Source: Sorangium cellulosum So0157-2 (lineage in GTDB: Bacteria > Myxococcota_A > Polyangia > Polyangiales > Polyangiaceae). Taken from it: a stretch of 64,000 nt of DNA. Position numbers and translations under genes: made by a program. Position 1 is the first letter of the stretch. The number at the start of each line of letters is the position of its first letter. The notes under the pieces were generated by a model. The model worked only from the letters and a program-made list of their open reading frames with translations, ran no database searches and was not told the DNA's origin. The DNA lies in contig NC_021658.1 in assembly GCF_000418325.1 (NCBI RefSeq), positions 1,798,001 to 1,862,000 of the forward strand, read 5' to 3'. This document shows, one piece after another, positions 35,165 through 43,508 of the stretch.

Positions 35165-36486
35165 GCAACGTCTTCGCGAACGGCCGGCTGGTCCTGCATC
35201 AGGGCGACGGCCTCACGCACGTCGCGGCGCCGCCGGACGTCTGCAAGGTGCCCACGCCGGCCGGCCCGGTGCCCACGCCGTTCGTGAACACGGCGCAGGA
35301 CGCGATGCTGGCCAAGGGCAGCAAGCAGACGAGCATCGCGGGCAACCCCGTGGCCCTCGCGAGCTCGGAGCTCAGCACGAGCACGGGCGACGAGCCGGGG
35401 GCGGCGGGGGGCGTCATCTCGTCGAAGATCAAGGGCAAGCTGACCTGGGGCGGGTCGAGCATGGATGTGAAGGTGGAGGGCAAGGGCGTGGCCCGGTTCC
35501 TCGACCCGACCCTGCAGAACGGCAACACGTTCAACACGGCGTTCATCTCGAACGGCCAGACGGGGCTGGCCTACGGCGACGACGCGCCGTGCGGGGTGTG
35601 CGAGCAGCCGGTCGGCAACCACCGTGTCCACGAGACGGGCGAGGTGGTGGAGACCCTGCTCGCCCTCTTCAAGGAGCTCCGGGACAGGTTCCGCGCGCAG
35701 GAGGCGCTCCTGCGCAGGTATCTCGACCTCCTGGAGCAACGGCGGGAGAAGCGGGCCGTGATCGAGCGCAAGATCGATGAGGAGAGCGCGATCTTGGCGC
35801 AGCTGGAGGCGGCCGCGGAGTCTGCCAAGTCGGCTCTCGACAATGCGCCCAAGGAGGACAAGGCCGAGCTCGGCAGGAAATACAACGACGCCAAAAGGAA
35901 GGCCATGGCGAAGGAGGGCGAGATCAAGGCCCTCAGGCGAGAGATGGATGTCGCGAGCCAGGCCTTCACGCAGGAGCTCCGCGAGATCAACGACGAGCTC
36001 GTGGCGATGCGCCCTGTCCTCGGCGCGAGCGAGGGGACCGCCACGTACACCAAGCCCTATATGGTCGGGGCGTGCATCTGCAAGTGCGACCAGAACCCCA
36101 AGAGGCTCGCGGCCGCCTCCGGCGAGGTCACGCCCGGCTTCCGCGACGCCGTGGACGCCACCGGCACGTTCACGCTCGTCGACGGCTTCACGCAGAGCGA
36201 ACGGCAGAAGAGCGCCCTCGAGACGATGAACCGGAATGTCTGGGACTGCGCCGCTCCCAAGCTCCTCCAGGCAGGAGGCGCGGGCGGACACAAGGTCAAG
36301 ACCCTGTCGGAGAAGTGGTACTCGCCCCTCGGCAAGGCCGTCAAGGTCACGTACACGAAGACGAAAGACGGAGAGAGCTCGAGGGGACTCGAGAAGTTCC
36401 AGCACGGAGAGTCGGTGCCTTCGTGCGAGACCTGCCAGCAGCTCACCCCGGAGATGCTCTGTAACAACCACGCGGAGTGCCCCTGA
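35161..36486 (+). CDS. DUF4150 PAAR-like T6SS effector with Cys-rich C-terminal toxin domain
   Basis: 441 residues. The N-terminal 140 residues are a DUF4150 PAAR-like domain ('VCKVPTPAGPVPTPFVNTAQ', 'GSKQTSIAGNPVALASSELSTSTGDEPG') that would cap VgrG. A highly charged helical, probably coiled-coil segment follows (about 155-285). The C-terminal domain (about 290-441) has paired cysteines: 'GACICKC' (304-309), 'WDCAAPKLL' (361-369), 'SCETC' (421-425) and a final 'HAECP'. The CAAP and SCETC pair recalls the C-A-E / (P)C-x-x-C zinc motifs of deaminase toxins, but the usual Glu is Ala, so the activity is unproven. A SUKH immunity gene follows 3 bp after the stop. Confidence 0.82.
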   Translation: MSNVFANGRLVLHQGDGLTHVAAPPDVCKVPTPAGPVPTPFVNTAQDAMLAKGSKQTSIAGNPVALASSELSTSTGDEPGAAGGVISSKIKGKLTWGGSSMDVKVEGKGVARFLDPTLQNGNTFNTAFISNGQTGLAYGDDAPCGVCEQPVGNHRVHETGEVVETLLALFKELRDRFRAQEALLRRYLDLLEQRREKRAVIERKIDEESAILAQLEAAAESAKSALDNAPKEDKAELGRKYNDAKRKAMAKEGEIKALRREMDVASQAFTQELREINDELVAMRPVLGASEGTATYTKPYMVGACICKCDQNPKRLAAASGEVTPGFRDAVDATGTFTLVDGFTQSERQKSALETMNRNVWDCAAPKLLQAGGAGGHKVKTLSEKWYSPLGKAVKVTYTKTKDGESSRGLEKFQHGESVPSCETCQQLTPEMLCNNHAECP

Positions 36487-36489
36487 GCC

Positions 36490-37251
36490 ATGGAAGAGCT
36501 CCTCGCGCTGCTCGACCGCTACGCGCCGGGGTACCGCGGCCGGATCCAGGGCGTCTACGGCTGGCGGCTCGACGAGCTCGAGGAGCGCTTCGGCCGCCCT
36601 TGCCCGGGCTTCTACCGCTCGTTCGCCCTGGCGATGGGCGCCGAGGGCGGGCCGCTCCTCGAGGACCTTCACGAATACCATCCTTCCAAGATCGCAGAGC
36701 TCTACGAGCTTGCCCCGTGGATGCCGCCGCGCCGCTTCCTCTACGTCTTCGGCGACGCTTCCCCGGACGGGCAGCACACCTTCCTCGATCTCGACGCTCC
36801 GTCCGAGGCCGAGGACTGCCAGGTGGTCCGCTTTCCGTTCGGCGAGCAGACGTGGAAGACGCGCCTCACCCGGCGGTTCGTGAGCCTCCGGGAGATGCTG
36901 TTCGTGCTGGCGATGAGGAATATCCACCTCCCGACCTTCCCTCACCGCGCCGAGCATCTCGCCGCGGACGGGCCGGCGGGCGCGCCTCCGCGCGCCGAGG
37001 ACGCGGCCGTGGTCTTCGAGCGGCTGGGGTTCACGCGGCTCCCGTACCCGCGGCGCTGCCTCCTGTTCGAGCGGCAGGACGCGGCCATCCTGCTCTACCG
37101 GCGCCCGGACGACCCGGGCTTCTCCATCCGCGTGGGGATGCGCGACGCCGGGCAGCTGCGGAGCTTCCAGGCCATCGTCGAGGACTCCGCCGGGTTGACC
37201 GCGTGGCGCGGGGCCGCGTCCGTCGACACCGGCGGCGCCGAGGGCCGCTGA
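36490..37251 (+). CDS. SUKH (SMI1/KNR4) immunity protein
   Basis: 253 residues. The N-terminal half fits the SUKH/SMI1-KNR4 fold ('[38 protein letters not shown]', '[21 protein letters not shown]'). The C-terminal 90 residues ('[33 protein letters not shown]') form an extra domain. SUKH proteins neutralise cognate polymorphic toxins. Only 3 bp separate it from the effector stop, as expected for an effector-immunity pair. No signal peptide, so protection would be cytosolic, implying that the toxin acts in the cytoplasm. It converges with lon over 21 bp. Confidence 0.8.
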   Translation: MEELLALLDRYAPGYRGRIQGVYGWRLDELEERFGRPCPGFYRSFALAMGAEGGPLLEDLHEYHPSKIAELYELAPWMPPRRFLYVFGDASPDGQHTFLDLDAPSEAEDCQVVRFPFGEQTWKTRLTRRFVSLREMLFVLAMRNIHLPTFPHRAEHLAADGPAGAPPRAEDAAVVFERLGFTRLPYPRRCLLFERQDAAILLYRRPDDPGFSIRVGMRDAGQLRSFQAIVEDSAGLTAWRGAASVDTGGAEGR

Positions 37252-37272
37252 GGCCGTCCCGGAGCGCGCGCC

Positions 37273-39684
37273 TCAGGACGCCCGCGCGTGCGGCATCTCC
37301 TCCGGCGCCTCCAGGCGGATCGGCCGGAGCCGCAGGCAGACCGCGATCGCCTCGTCGAGCGTGCTCACCAGGGTGAACTCCAGCGAGCGACGCACCTCCG
37401 CCGGCAGATCGTCGAGATCCGCCTCGTTGTCCGCCGGGATCAGGATCTCGAAGATCCCCGCCCGGTGGGCCCCCAGCACCTTCTCCTTGAGGCCCCCGAT
37501 CGGCAGGACCGTGCCGCGCAGCGTGATCTCCCCGGTCATCGCGATGTCGCTCCGCACCGGCCTGCCCGACAGGGCGCTCACCAGCGCGACCGCGATCGTC
37601 ACGCCCGCGCTCGGCCCGTCCTTGGGCACCGCCCCCGCCGGAACGTGGATGTGCACGTCGCGCCGCAGCAGCCGATCGAGCGGCACCCCGAGCTCCGCCG
37701 CGTGCGCGCGCGCGTAGCTCAGCGCCGCGCGGCCGCTCTCCTTCATGACCTCGCCGAGCTGCCCCGTCAGGACGAAATCGCCCTTGCCGGGCATCACGCT
37801 CGCCTCGACGTGCATGATGTCGCCACCCAGCTGCGTGTAATACATGCCGGTCGCGACGCCCGGCAGATCGTGCTGCAGCCTCCGCTCCAGGCGCATCTTC
37901 GCGCGACCGAGCAATTCCTTCACGTCCTCTCCCGCGCTCACCACGGCCCGCTCGATCTCGCCGCCCGCGATCCGGCGCGCGGCCTTTCTCGCCAGGGCGC
38001 CGAGCGTCCGTTCGAGCTGACGCACGCCCGCCTCGCGCGTGTAGCCGCTGATGATCTCGCCGAGCGCCGCGCCCGTCACGCGCAGCTGATCCTCGCTCAG
38101 CCCGCACTCCCGCCGCTGCCGGGGGAGCAGGTACCTCCGGGCGATCTCGTGCTTCTCCTGCTCCGTGTATCCGGCGAACAGCGCGGTCTCCATCCGGTCG
38201 AACAGCGGCGCGGGGATCGTCTCCCGGAAGTTCGCCGTGCAGATGAACAGCACCTCGGACAGGTCGAACGGCAGGCCGAGGTAGTGATCGACGAAGCCCT
38301 CGTTCTGCGCCGGATCGAGCACCTCCAGCAGCGCCGCGCCCGGATCGCCCTGGAACGAGGCGCCGAGCTTGTCGACCTCGTCGAGGACGATCACGGGGTT
38401 CTTCGAGCCCACCCGCTTGATCCCCTGGAGGATGCGGCCCGGCATCGCGCCCACGTAGGTGCGACGATGTCCCCGGATGTCCGCCTCGTCGCGCGCCCCG
38501 CCCAGCGAGACGCGGACGTACTTGCGCCCGAGCGCCCGCGCGATCGACTCCGCGATGGACGTCTTGCCGGTCCCGGGCGGACCGAGGAAGAGCAGGATCG
38601 GGCCGCGGGAGACCGCGCGGCTCCGCTCGCCCTCGCCCCGCGCCTGCTCGACGCGCAGCTTGCGGACCGCCAGGAACTCGAGCACCCGGTCCTTCACGTC
38701 GCCGAGGCCGTGGTGATCCTCGTCGAGGATCGCCCGGGCCCGATCGAGATCGACGTGGTCGTCGGTGCGCTGGCTCCAGGGCAGATCGGCCACCCACTCG
38801 AGCCATGTCATCAGCACCTGCGCCTCGGGCGATGTCTCCCGTCCCATGCGCTTGAGCCGCGAGAGGTCGCGCCGGGCCTCCTGCAGGGCGTCGGCCGGGA
38901 GGCCCGCCCGCTGCAGCTTGTGCTCCAGACGTGCCGCGGCGTTCTCGTCGTCCTCCTCGCCGAGCTCCTTCTGGATCGCGCGCAGCTGCTCGCGCAGGTA
39001 GAGCTCCCGCTGCCGCTCGCCGAGCTCCTCCTCGACGGTCGTCCGGATCTTCTCCTGGGTCTCCACGATCCCGATCTGCCGGTAGAGGTGCAGCGCGAGG
39101 CTGCGCATCCGCTCTTCCGTCGAGAGGATCTCGAGCAGCGCCTGCTTCTCGGGGGTCGGGAGGTCCAGGTAGAAGGCGATGTGGTTCACGAGCTCGGCGG
39201 GCCCGTACATGCTGCCGACGAACTGCTTGAGCACGTCCTCGGGCGCGCCGCGGTGACGGCCGTACTCGACGGCGCGCTCGCGCACCTCGCGGGCGAGCGC
39301 CTCCAGGGCGCTGTCCTCCTCTGGACGGAGGGGGAGATCGGCCAGCTCGATGACCGGGGCGCGGATCACGCCATCGACCTCGGTGTAGCGGGGCGCGGCC
39401 GCTCGCCGCTCGCAGTACAGCACGAGCTGGAGGCCTGAGCCGAACCGCTGCACCTGGGTGATGCGGGCGATCACGCCGATCGAGAAGAGGCCGCCCGTGG
39501 TGGGCTCCTCGGCGGCGTCCCGCTGGGCGACCGCGAAGATGCGCTTGTCTTCTCCCTCCAGCCGGAGGGCGGCCTCCACCGCGCGGAGCGTCTTCAGCCG
39601 TCCGACCGTGATGGGCGTCGCTATCCCAGGGAAGAGCACGGTGTCGCGCAACGACAGCACGGGCAACGATCGGCGCTCGGGCAT
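37273..39684 (-). CDS. lon: Lon protease (ATP-dependent Ser protease)
   Basis: 803 residues, normal Lon length. N-terminal LON domain ('[14 protein letters not shown] … PITVGR', about 8-200), AAA+ module (Walker A GPPGTGKT with Lys374; Walker [10 protein letters not shown]) and C-terminal S16 protease domain with catalytic Ser692 in KDGPSAG and the dyad Lys in the following [14 protein letters not shown]. It degrades misfolded and regulatory proteins in the cytosol. Myxobacteria often have two lon genes (lonV and lonD in Myxococcus); which type this is cannot be decided here. Start ATG at 39684, in a 118-bp divergent spacer shared with a lipase gene. Confidence 0.97.
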   Translation of the reverse strand: MPERRSLPVLSLRDTVLFPGIATPITVGRLKTLRAVEAALRLEGEDKRIFAVAQRDAAEEPTTGGLFSIGVIARITQVQRFGSGLQLVLYCERRAAAPRYTEVDGVIRAPVIELADLPLRPEEDSALEALAREVRERAVEYGRHRGAPEDVLKQFVGSMYGPAELVNHIAFYLDLPTPEKQALLEILSTEERMRSLALHLYRQIGIVETQEKIRTTVEEELGERQRELYLREQLRAIQKELGEEDDENAAARLEHKLQRAGLPADALQEARRDLSRLKRMGRETSPEAQVLMTWLEWVADLPWSQRTDDHVDLDRARAILDEDHHGLGDVKDRVLEFLAVRKLRVEQARGEGERSRAVSRGPILLFLGPPGTGKTSIAESIARALGRKYVRVSLGGARDEADIRGHRRTYVGAMPGRILQGIKRVGSKNPVIVLDEVDKLGASFQGDPGAALLEVLDPAQNEGFVDHYLGLPFDLSEVLFICTANFRETIPAPLFDRMETALFAGYTEQEKHEIARRYLLPRQRRECGLSEDQLRVTGAALGEIISGYTREAGVRQLERTLGALARKAARRIAGGEIERAVVSAGEDVKELLGRAKMRLERRLQHDLPGVATGMYYTQLGGDIMHVEASVMPGKGDFVLTGQLGEVMKESGRAALSYARAHAAELGVPLDRLLRRDVHIHVPAGAVPKDGPSAGVTIAVALVSALSGRPVRSDIAMTGEITLRGTVLPIGGLKEKVLGAHRAGIFEILIPADNEADLDDLPAEVRRSLEFTLVSTLDEAIAVCLRLRPIRLEAPEEMPHARAS

Positions 39685-39725
39685 GGCCGGATCGTCGTGC
39701 GAACCTCATGCCACGGAGGACCGTA

Positions 39726-39742
39726 CCGAAAAGTCCTTTCGG
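39726..39742. promoter_or_regulatory. CCGAAA-N5-TTTCGG inverted repeat
   Basis: Perfect 6-bp arms (39726-39731 and 39737-39742) lie 42 bp upstream of the lon start, in the spacer shared with the divergent lipase gene; a candidate operator for either. Confidence 0.3.
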
Positions 39743-39802
39743 CGCGGAAGCATCGAGAATCGTGGTCAGTCGCGCGCGGAGCGGTGGTAGGGTCCTCTCC
39801 CG

Positions 39803-40783
39803 ATGCCCGCGGACACCTTCACGTTTCAGGCGGACGACGGTCGAGAGCTCTTCGTGTACCGCTGGCTCCCGGACGACGGGGCGCGCGGCATCTTCCACAT
39901 CGCCCACGGCATGTCCGAGCACGCGGGCCGCTACGCGCGCCTCGCGCACGCGCTCTCTGCCGCCGGGTGGGCCGTCTACGCGAACGACCACCGCGGCCAC
40001 GGCAGGACGGCGCGCGAGCGCGGCGAGCTCGGCTTCTTCGCGAGCCAGGGCGGCTTCCAGCGCGTCGTGCGCGATCTCGCGGCGCTCATCGCCCGCGAGC
40101 AGGAGGCGCACCCGGGCCTGCCGGTCGTGCTCTTCGGCCACAGCATGGGCTCCTCGCTCGTGCAGGAGTACCTGATCGAGCGCGGCGGCTCGATCCAGGG
40201 CGCGGTGCTCTCGGGCTCCTCGGGCAAGCCGAGCCCGCTCGTCGACGCGGGCCGGCTCGTGGCGCGCGCGGAGCGGCGGCGCCTGGGCGAGCGGGGCAAG
40301 AGCCAGCTGCTCCAGTCGATGAGCTTCGACAGCTTCAACAAGCTGTTCGCGCCGGCGCGCACGCCCTTCGACTGGCTCTCTCGCGATCGCGCCGAGGTCG
40401 ACGGGTACATCGCCGATCCCTGCTGCGGCTTCCCCGCGACGGTCTCGCTGTGGATCGACCTGCTCGACGCGATGGTGGACATCGCGCGGCCCGAGCGGCA
40501 GGCGCGGATCCCGAAGGATCTGCCGGTCTACGTCTTCTCCGGCTCGCGCGACCCGGTCGGCGGCCCGCTCCGGAGCGTGACGCAGATGATCGAGGCGTAC
40601 CGCGCCGCCGGCCTCCGCCGGGTGACACCGCGGATCTACCCCGGCGGGCGCCACGAGATGCTGAACGAGATCAACCGCGAGGAGGTCGTGCGGGACCTGC
40701 TCGCGTGGCTCGACGCCGAGGTGAAGACCGAGGCGGCGCCCGCGCGGCCCGCGCGGCCGAGCGCCGGCGCCGCGGCCGGCTGA
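39803..40783 (+). CDS. Monoacylglycerol-lipase-like alpha/beta hydrolase
   Basis: 326 residues of the serine-aminopeptidase/monoglyceride-lipase (Hydrolase_4) type. 'RGIFHIAHGMSEHAGRYARLA' forms the HG oxyanion motif, the nucleophile Ser is in GHSMGSS (about residue 115), the Asp is in SGSRDPVG and the His in GGRHEMLNE. 'NDHRGHGRT' is family-typical. Cytosolic by lack of a signal; it likely hydrolyses (lyso)phospholipids or monoacylglycerols. It ends with an Ala/Pro-rich tail. The NFACT-R gene begins 15 bp later, so they may be co-transcribed. Confidence 0.9.
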   Translation: MPADTFTFQADDGRELFVYRWLPDDGARGIFHIAHGMSEHAGRYARLAHALSAAGWAVYANDHRGHGRTARERGELGFFASQGGFQRVVRDLAALIAREQEAHPGLPVVLFGHSMGSSLVQEYLIERGGSIQGAVLSGSSGKPSPLVDAGRLVARAERRRLGERGKSQLLQSMSFDSFNKLFAPARTPFDWLSRDRAEVDGYIADPCCGFPATVSLWIDLLDAMVDIARPERQARIPKDLPVYVFSGSRDPVGGPLRSVTQMIEAYRAAGLRRVTPRIYPGGRHEMLNEINREEVVRDLLAWLDAEVKTEAAPARPARPSAGAAAG

Positions 40784-40798
40784 CGGCGGGGGGCAGGG

Positions 40799-41185
40799 AT
40801 GGGCAGCAAGGGGCGGCCGTACCGCACGCTCACGTTCGACGGCTTCGAGGTGCTCGTCGGCCGCGGCGACGACGACAACGACGCGCTCACCTTCGAGATC
40901 GCCGAGCCGCACGATCTCTGGCTGCACGTGGCCGGCGGCACGCCGGGCAGCCATGTGATCGTGCGCAACCCGGGGCGCGGGGAGGTCCCGCGCGAGGTGG
41001 TCGAGCGCGCCGCCGCGGCGGCCGCGTGGTACTCGAAGGCGCGGGGCGCGGCCAAGGTGGAGGTCCACGTCTGCCGCGTCGCCGACGTGAGCAAGCCGCG
41101 CGGCGCCCCGGCCGGGCTCGTGCAGCTCGCGCGGTGGAAGAGCGTGCGCGTGCGGCCGGAGGTCCCGGGGCGCGAGCCGGGGTGA
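40799..41185 (+). CDS. Stand-alone NFACT-R (DUF814) RNA-binding protein
   Basis: 128 residues equal to the NFACT-R domain alone: 'YRTLTFDGFEVLVGRGDDDNDALTFEIAEPHDLWLHVAGGTPGSHVIVRN', then 'AAAAWYSKARGAAKVEVHVCRVADVSKPRGAPAGLVQL'. In RqcH/Tae2/NEMF this domain helps hold peptidyl-tRNA on obstructed 50S subunits for Ala tailing. Here the NFACT-N and coiled-coil parts are absent, so it is a minimal form. GGGGGCAGGG upstream of ATG 40799 supports the start. The short GC-rich spacer downstream forms a very strong hairpin. Confidence 0.85.
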   Translation: MGSKGRPYRTLTFDGFEVLVGRGDDDNDALTFEIAEPHDLWLHVAGGTPGSHVIVRNPGRGEVPREVVERAAAAAAWYSKARGAAKVEVHVCRVADVSKPRGAPAGLVQLARWKSVRVRPEVPGREPG

Positions 41186-41223
41186 GCCGGGCGGCGGCGG
41201 ACCGGCCGCCGCGAGGCGCGGGG

Positions 41224-41268
41224 CCGGGGCGGCGCGCCGGCCGCCGCCGGCCGGCGCGCCTGCCCCGG
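41224..41268. terminator. Strong GC hairpin between convergent genes
   Basis: CCGGGGC-GGCGCGCCGGCC (41224-41242) pairs with GGCCGGCGCGCC-T-GCCCCGG (41249-41268): 12 perfect inner pairs, 7 outer pairs, a single bulged T, loop GCCGCC. It lies between the NFACT-R stop and the Cys-rich lipoprotein stop and fits a bidirectional terminator, though no U-tract is present. Confidence 0.6.
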
Positions 41269-41276
41269 ATCGCCGA

Positions 41277-41744
41277 TCACAGCTCGCCCGCGAGCACGCA
41301 CGTGCCGGCCTGGCAGGAGGCGGTGAGGCCGAGACAGGGCCAGACCGCGCACGCCACCTCGCCTTCCACGCACTTGGGCTCGACCTCGCCCGACGGGACG
41401 GCGCTGCAGGTGCAGTCCCCGCAATAGCTGGCGACGAGGCTGCAGTCGTCGTCGGTCTGGCACTCCGGCGGCGGGGCGGGCACGCACGCGGGGCTCCCGT
41501 TCTGCGCTTCGCAGACGAAGCCGTCCTTGCAGCGGACGGAAGCGCAGGCGTCGTGGCCTTTCACGGGTCCCAGGATCGGGTCGGCCTGCTCGGAGAGCGC
41601 CGCCGCCTCGCCGAGATCGAGGTCGCCCGCGGGCGGGGCGCCGCACGCGGGGAGGAGCGCGGAGAGCGCCATCATCGCGGCGAGCGCCGAGAACGAGACG
41701 AGATCTCCGTGGGTCGAGCGCACTACTGCCTTCTGAAGAGACAT
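41277..41744 (-). CDS. Cys-rich lipoprotein downstream of sigma factor
   Basis: 155 residues. Start ATG 41744 with GGAAGGAAG upstream; signal peptide and lipobox LLPAC. The mature part has about 16 cysteines in pairs ('CASVRCKDGFVCEAQNGSPACVP', 'CQTDDDCSLVASYCGDCTC', 'CAVWPCLGLTASCQAGTC'), a disulfide-knotted pattern common in secreted myxobacterial lipoproteins. No enzymatic motif. It lies 87 bp after the sigma-factor gene on the same strand, so it may be a target or sensor partner of that factor. Confidence 0.75.
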   Translation of the reverse strand: MSLQKAVVRSTHGDLVSFSALAAMMALSALLPACGAPPAGDLDLGEAAALSEQADPILGPVKGHDACASVRCKDGFVCEAQNGSPACVPAPPPECQTDDDCSLVASYCGDCTCSAVPSGEVEPKCVEGEVACAVWPCLGLTASCQAGTCVLAGEL

Positions 41745-41830
41745 GAGTTCTTCTTCCTTCCTGTGATGAGAGGCGCTCTGCCGCTCCCGCCCCGCGGGGG
41801 GGCCGGCGCCTCCTCGTTGTCGATGAGGGT

Positions 41831-42607
41831 TTAGGAGCGATGCTCTACGCGGCTGACATCCGGCGCCGACTTCTTCGTGGTTCGCCGCCCCGGCGCGACC
41901 CGGCCTGCGGTTCGTGGCGCGCCGTGGGCTCGCGCGGAATCGAGGGGTGTCCCGCTGTCGTCGGCCGCCATCGCCCTGCGCCGTCCTCCGGGCGCGCGCC
42001 GCCCGCCCCCGGCGGCGAGCTCGGGGAGCCGTCGCTTGAGGCGGCTGCTCCAGGCCTGCACCGCGGCGGTGCTCATCCCCGTCCGCGCGCACACCGCGGC
42101 GATCGGCTCCTCCTCGATGAGGAGCGCCTCGAGGAGCTCCCGCCCGAGGGGGCTGAGCTCCGCGCGGAGCAGGCCGAGGGGGCGCTCCAGCGCGTCGCGG
42201 GCGAGCACCCGCGCCTCCGGATCGTCGTCGGACCGCGCGCCCTCCTCCGGCGCGTCGTCGAGCGGCAGCGCCGCGGCCTCCGGGTGCCGCCGCCAGCGGC
42301 GGAGGGCCGCGGCCACGCGCTGGTCGGCGATGAGGCCGACCCAGTTGGCGAGGCTCAGCCCGCGGGCCGGATCCCAGGCGCGGAGCGCCCGGCTGCCGTC
42401 GCGGAACAGCTCGACGAACACGTCCTGCACGAGGTCGTCCAGGCGATCGTCCGCCCCGCCCGCGGAGCGGGCGAAGCGCCGGTGGAGCGCCCGGCCGACG
42501 CGCGCGTGGATCACCGGCGTGAGCGCGGCGATCACGGATCGGAGTGACTGGATCTCTCCGCCGAGCGCGGAGGTGAGAACGGATGTCGTCAGAGGGGTGT
42601 CGCGCAA
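41831..42607 (-). CDS. ECF-like RNA polymerase sigma factor
   Basis: 258 residues. Region 2 is seen as 'RLDDLVQDVFVELFRDGSRALRAWDPARGLSLANWVGLIADQRVAAALRRWRR' (about 50-110), region 4 as 'ELSPLGRELLEALLIEEEPIAAVCARTGMSTAAVQAWSSRLKRRL' (about 150-195). A 60-residue basic tail, Arg/Ala/Gly-rich, follows region 4, which is unusual. The start is TTG at 42607 with AGGAG six bases upstream; no ATG lies nearby in frame. No anti-sigma gene is recognisable; the following lipoprotein might link it to an envelope signal. Confidence 0.78.
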   Translation of the reverse strand: MRDTPLTTSVLTSALGGEIQSLRSVIAALTPVIHARVGRALHRRFARSAGGADDRLDDLVQDVFVELFRDGSRALRAWDPARGLSLANWVGLIADQRVAAALRRWRRHPEAAALPLDDAPEEGARSDDDPEARVLARDALERPLGLLRAELSPLGRELLEALLIEEEPIAAVCARTGMSTAAVQAWSSRLKRRLPELAAGGGRRAPGGRRRAMAADDSGTPLDSARAHGAPRTAGRVAPGRRTTKKSAPDVSRVEHRS

Positions 42608-43508
42608 GCAGATCTCCTTGGGGCTGCCGGCGGGGAGCGTCCTCTCCTCCCTCGTCTCGCCGCTCGCAGGCCGTCCTCGCCAGCGCCCGCGCGCGCACGC
42701 GCGAGCGAGGACGGGAGGCGAACGAGGGAAGACGAGAGGCGGAAGAGGCGGACGTGACCCGCGCGACGCCCTGATGCGTCATCGGTGGCTCGAGCGTCCT
42801 GCGAGGAGCTCGGGCCCTGGCGTCCTAGCAGCCGGTGTGCCTGAGCCGTCGCCGCGGGCGCGGCGCGCTCTCCCGGGCAGGACGCGCCCTCCGGGCGGGC
42901 TCGTGCAACTCTTGCACGACCGGGCCATGTAACTCTTGCCTGATCCCGGTAACTCCTGCACCCGGCGGCTCCCCCGGTCGCGCGCGGCCTCCTGCGCGGG
43001 GCGAGCCTCTCGGCTTACCGCTTGCCGTGCGGACCGGGCCGCCGCGTTGCGCCCACCTCCGCCGCCGGCGCGGCGTCGGCGGAGAGATGCCATCGCGGCG
43101 CGATGCCCCGCCCGCGCCCGCCGCGGGCGCTCCTCGGAAGATGAATTGATTGCATGAGCCACATGATGGCGATGAGTTGCGAGGGGACCGCTTCGCGGTT
43201 AGACATTGGCTCGCCGGACTGGGGATATGTAAAGATACGTTAACGATGTCAGGTTCTTGCTTCAGCAGCGCTGGAGCATTGAATTGAGCAGCTCCGCTCG
43301 CTAAGGAATCGGCCGGTCGTCGGTCGCCTGGAGCGCGAGCTGCCAGGTGGAAGCGCTCGATGCCAGCGCGGTCGTGGTGACTCTCGGAGACCACGGCTCG
43401 CGCGAGCGCCAAACCCGAACAGCCCGGTCGAGTCAGACGGACACCCGCTGCAGCGCTCCGCGCTCGGTCGGAGCCCGTGCGGTCAACTTTCACCCAACGA
43501 GAACGTCA
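42608..43508. other. Long divergent regulatory region, sigma factor / LamG lipoprotein
   Basis: About 900 bp. It contains the hairpin and AACTCTTGC direct repeats at 42901-42959, and a lower-GC segment near 43190-43250 with the perfect palindrome CGTTAACG (43238-43245). A minus-strand frame over 42825-43493 is Arg/Pro/Gly-rich without a ribosome site and is not accepted as a gene. Confidence 0.55.
42901..42959. repeat. Perfect hairpin plus three AACTCTTGC direct repeats
   Basis: TCGTGCAA-CTC-TTGCACGA (42901-42919) is a perfect 8-bp inverted repeat. The core AACTCTTGC recurs at 42907-42915 and 42931-42939, and as AACTCCTGC at 42951-42959, i.e. centre spacings of 24 and 20 bp (about two helical turns). 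It suggests a multi-site regulator array in the 900-bp divergent spacer. Confidence 0.55.

Noticed and set aside
33042..36486. Polyketide or fatty-acid biosynthesis operon because of the ketosynthase-like gene
   Set aside because: No acyl carrier, acyltransferase or reductase genes, and the active-site Cys is not apparent; the neighbours are DUF2169 and PAAR-like genes.
29336..37251. Complete T6SS locus
   Set aside because: No tssB/C, hcp, tssJLM, clpV or baseplate genes are present; only spike, adaptor, effector and immunity genes.
37031..41068. Minus-strand frame of over 1300 codons through lon, lipase and NFACT-R genes
   Set aside because: Arg/Gly/Ala-biased antisense reading typical of very high GC; it runs through well-supported genes in both orientations and matches no family.
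42825..43493. Possible 222-residue gene with repeated QELH segments
   Set aside because: The repeats come from the AACTCTTGC DNA repeats; composition is low-complexity and no ribosome site is present.
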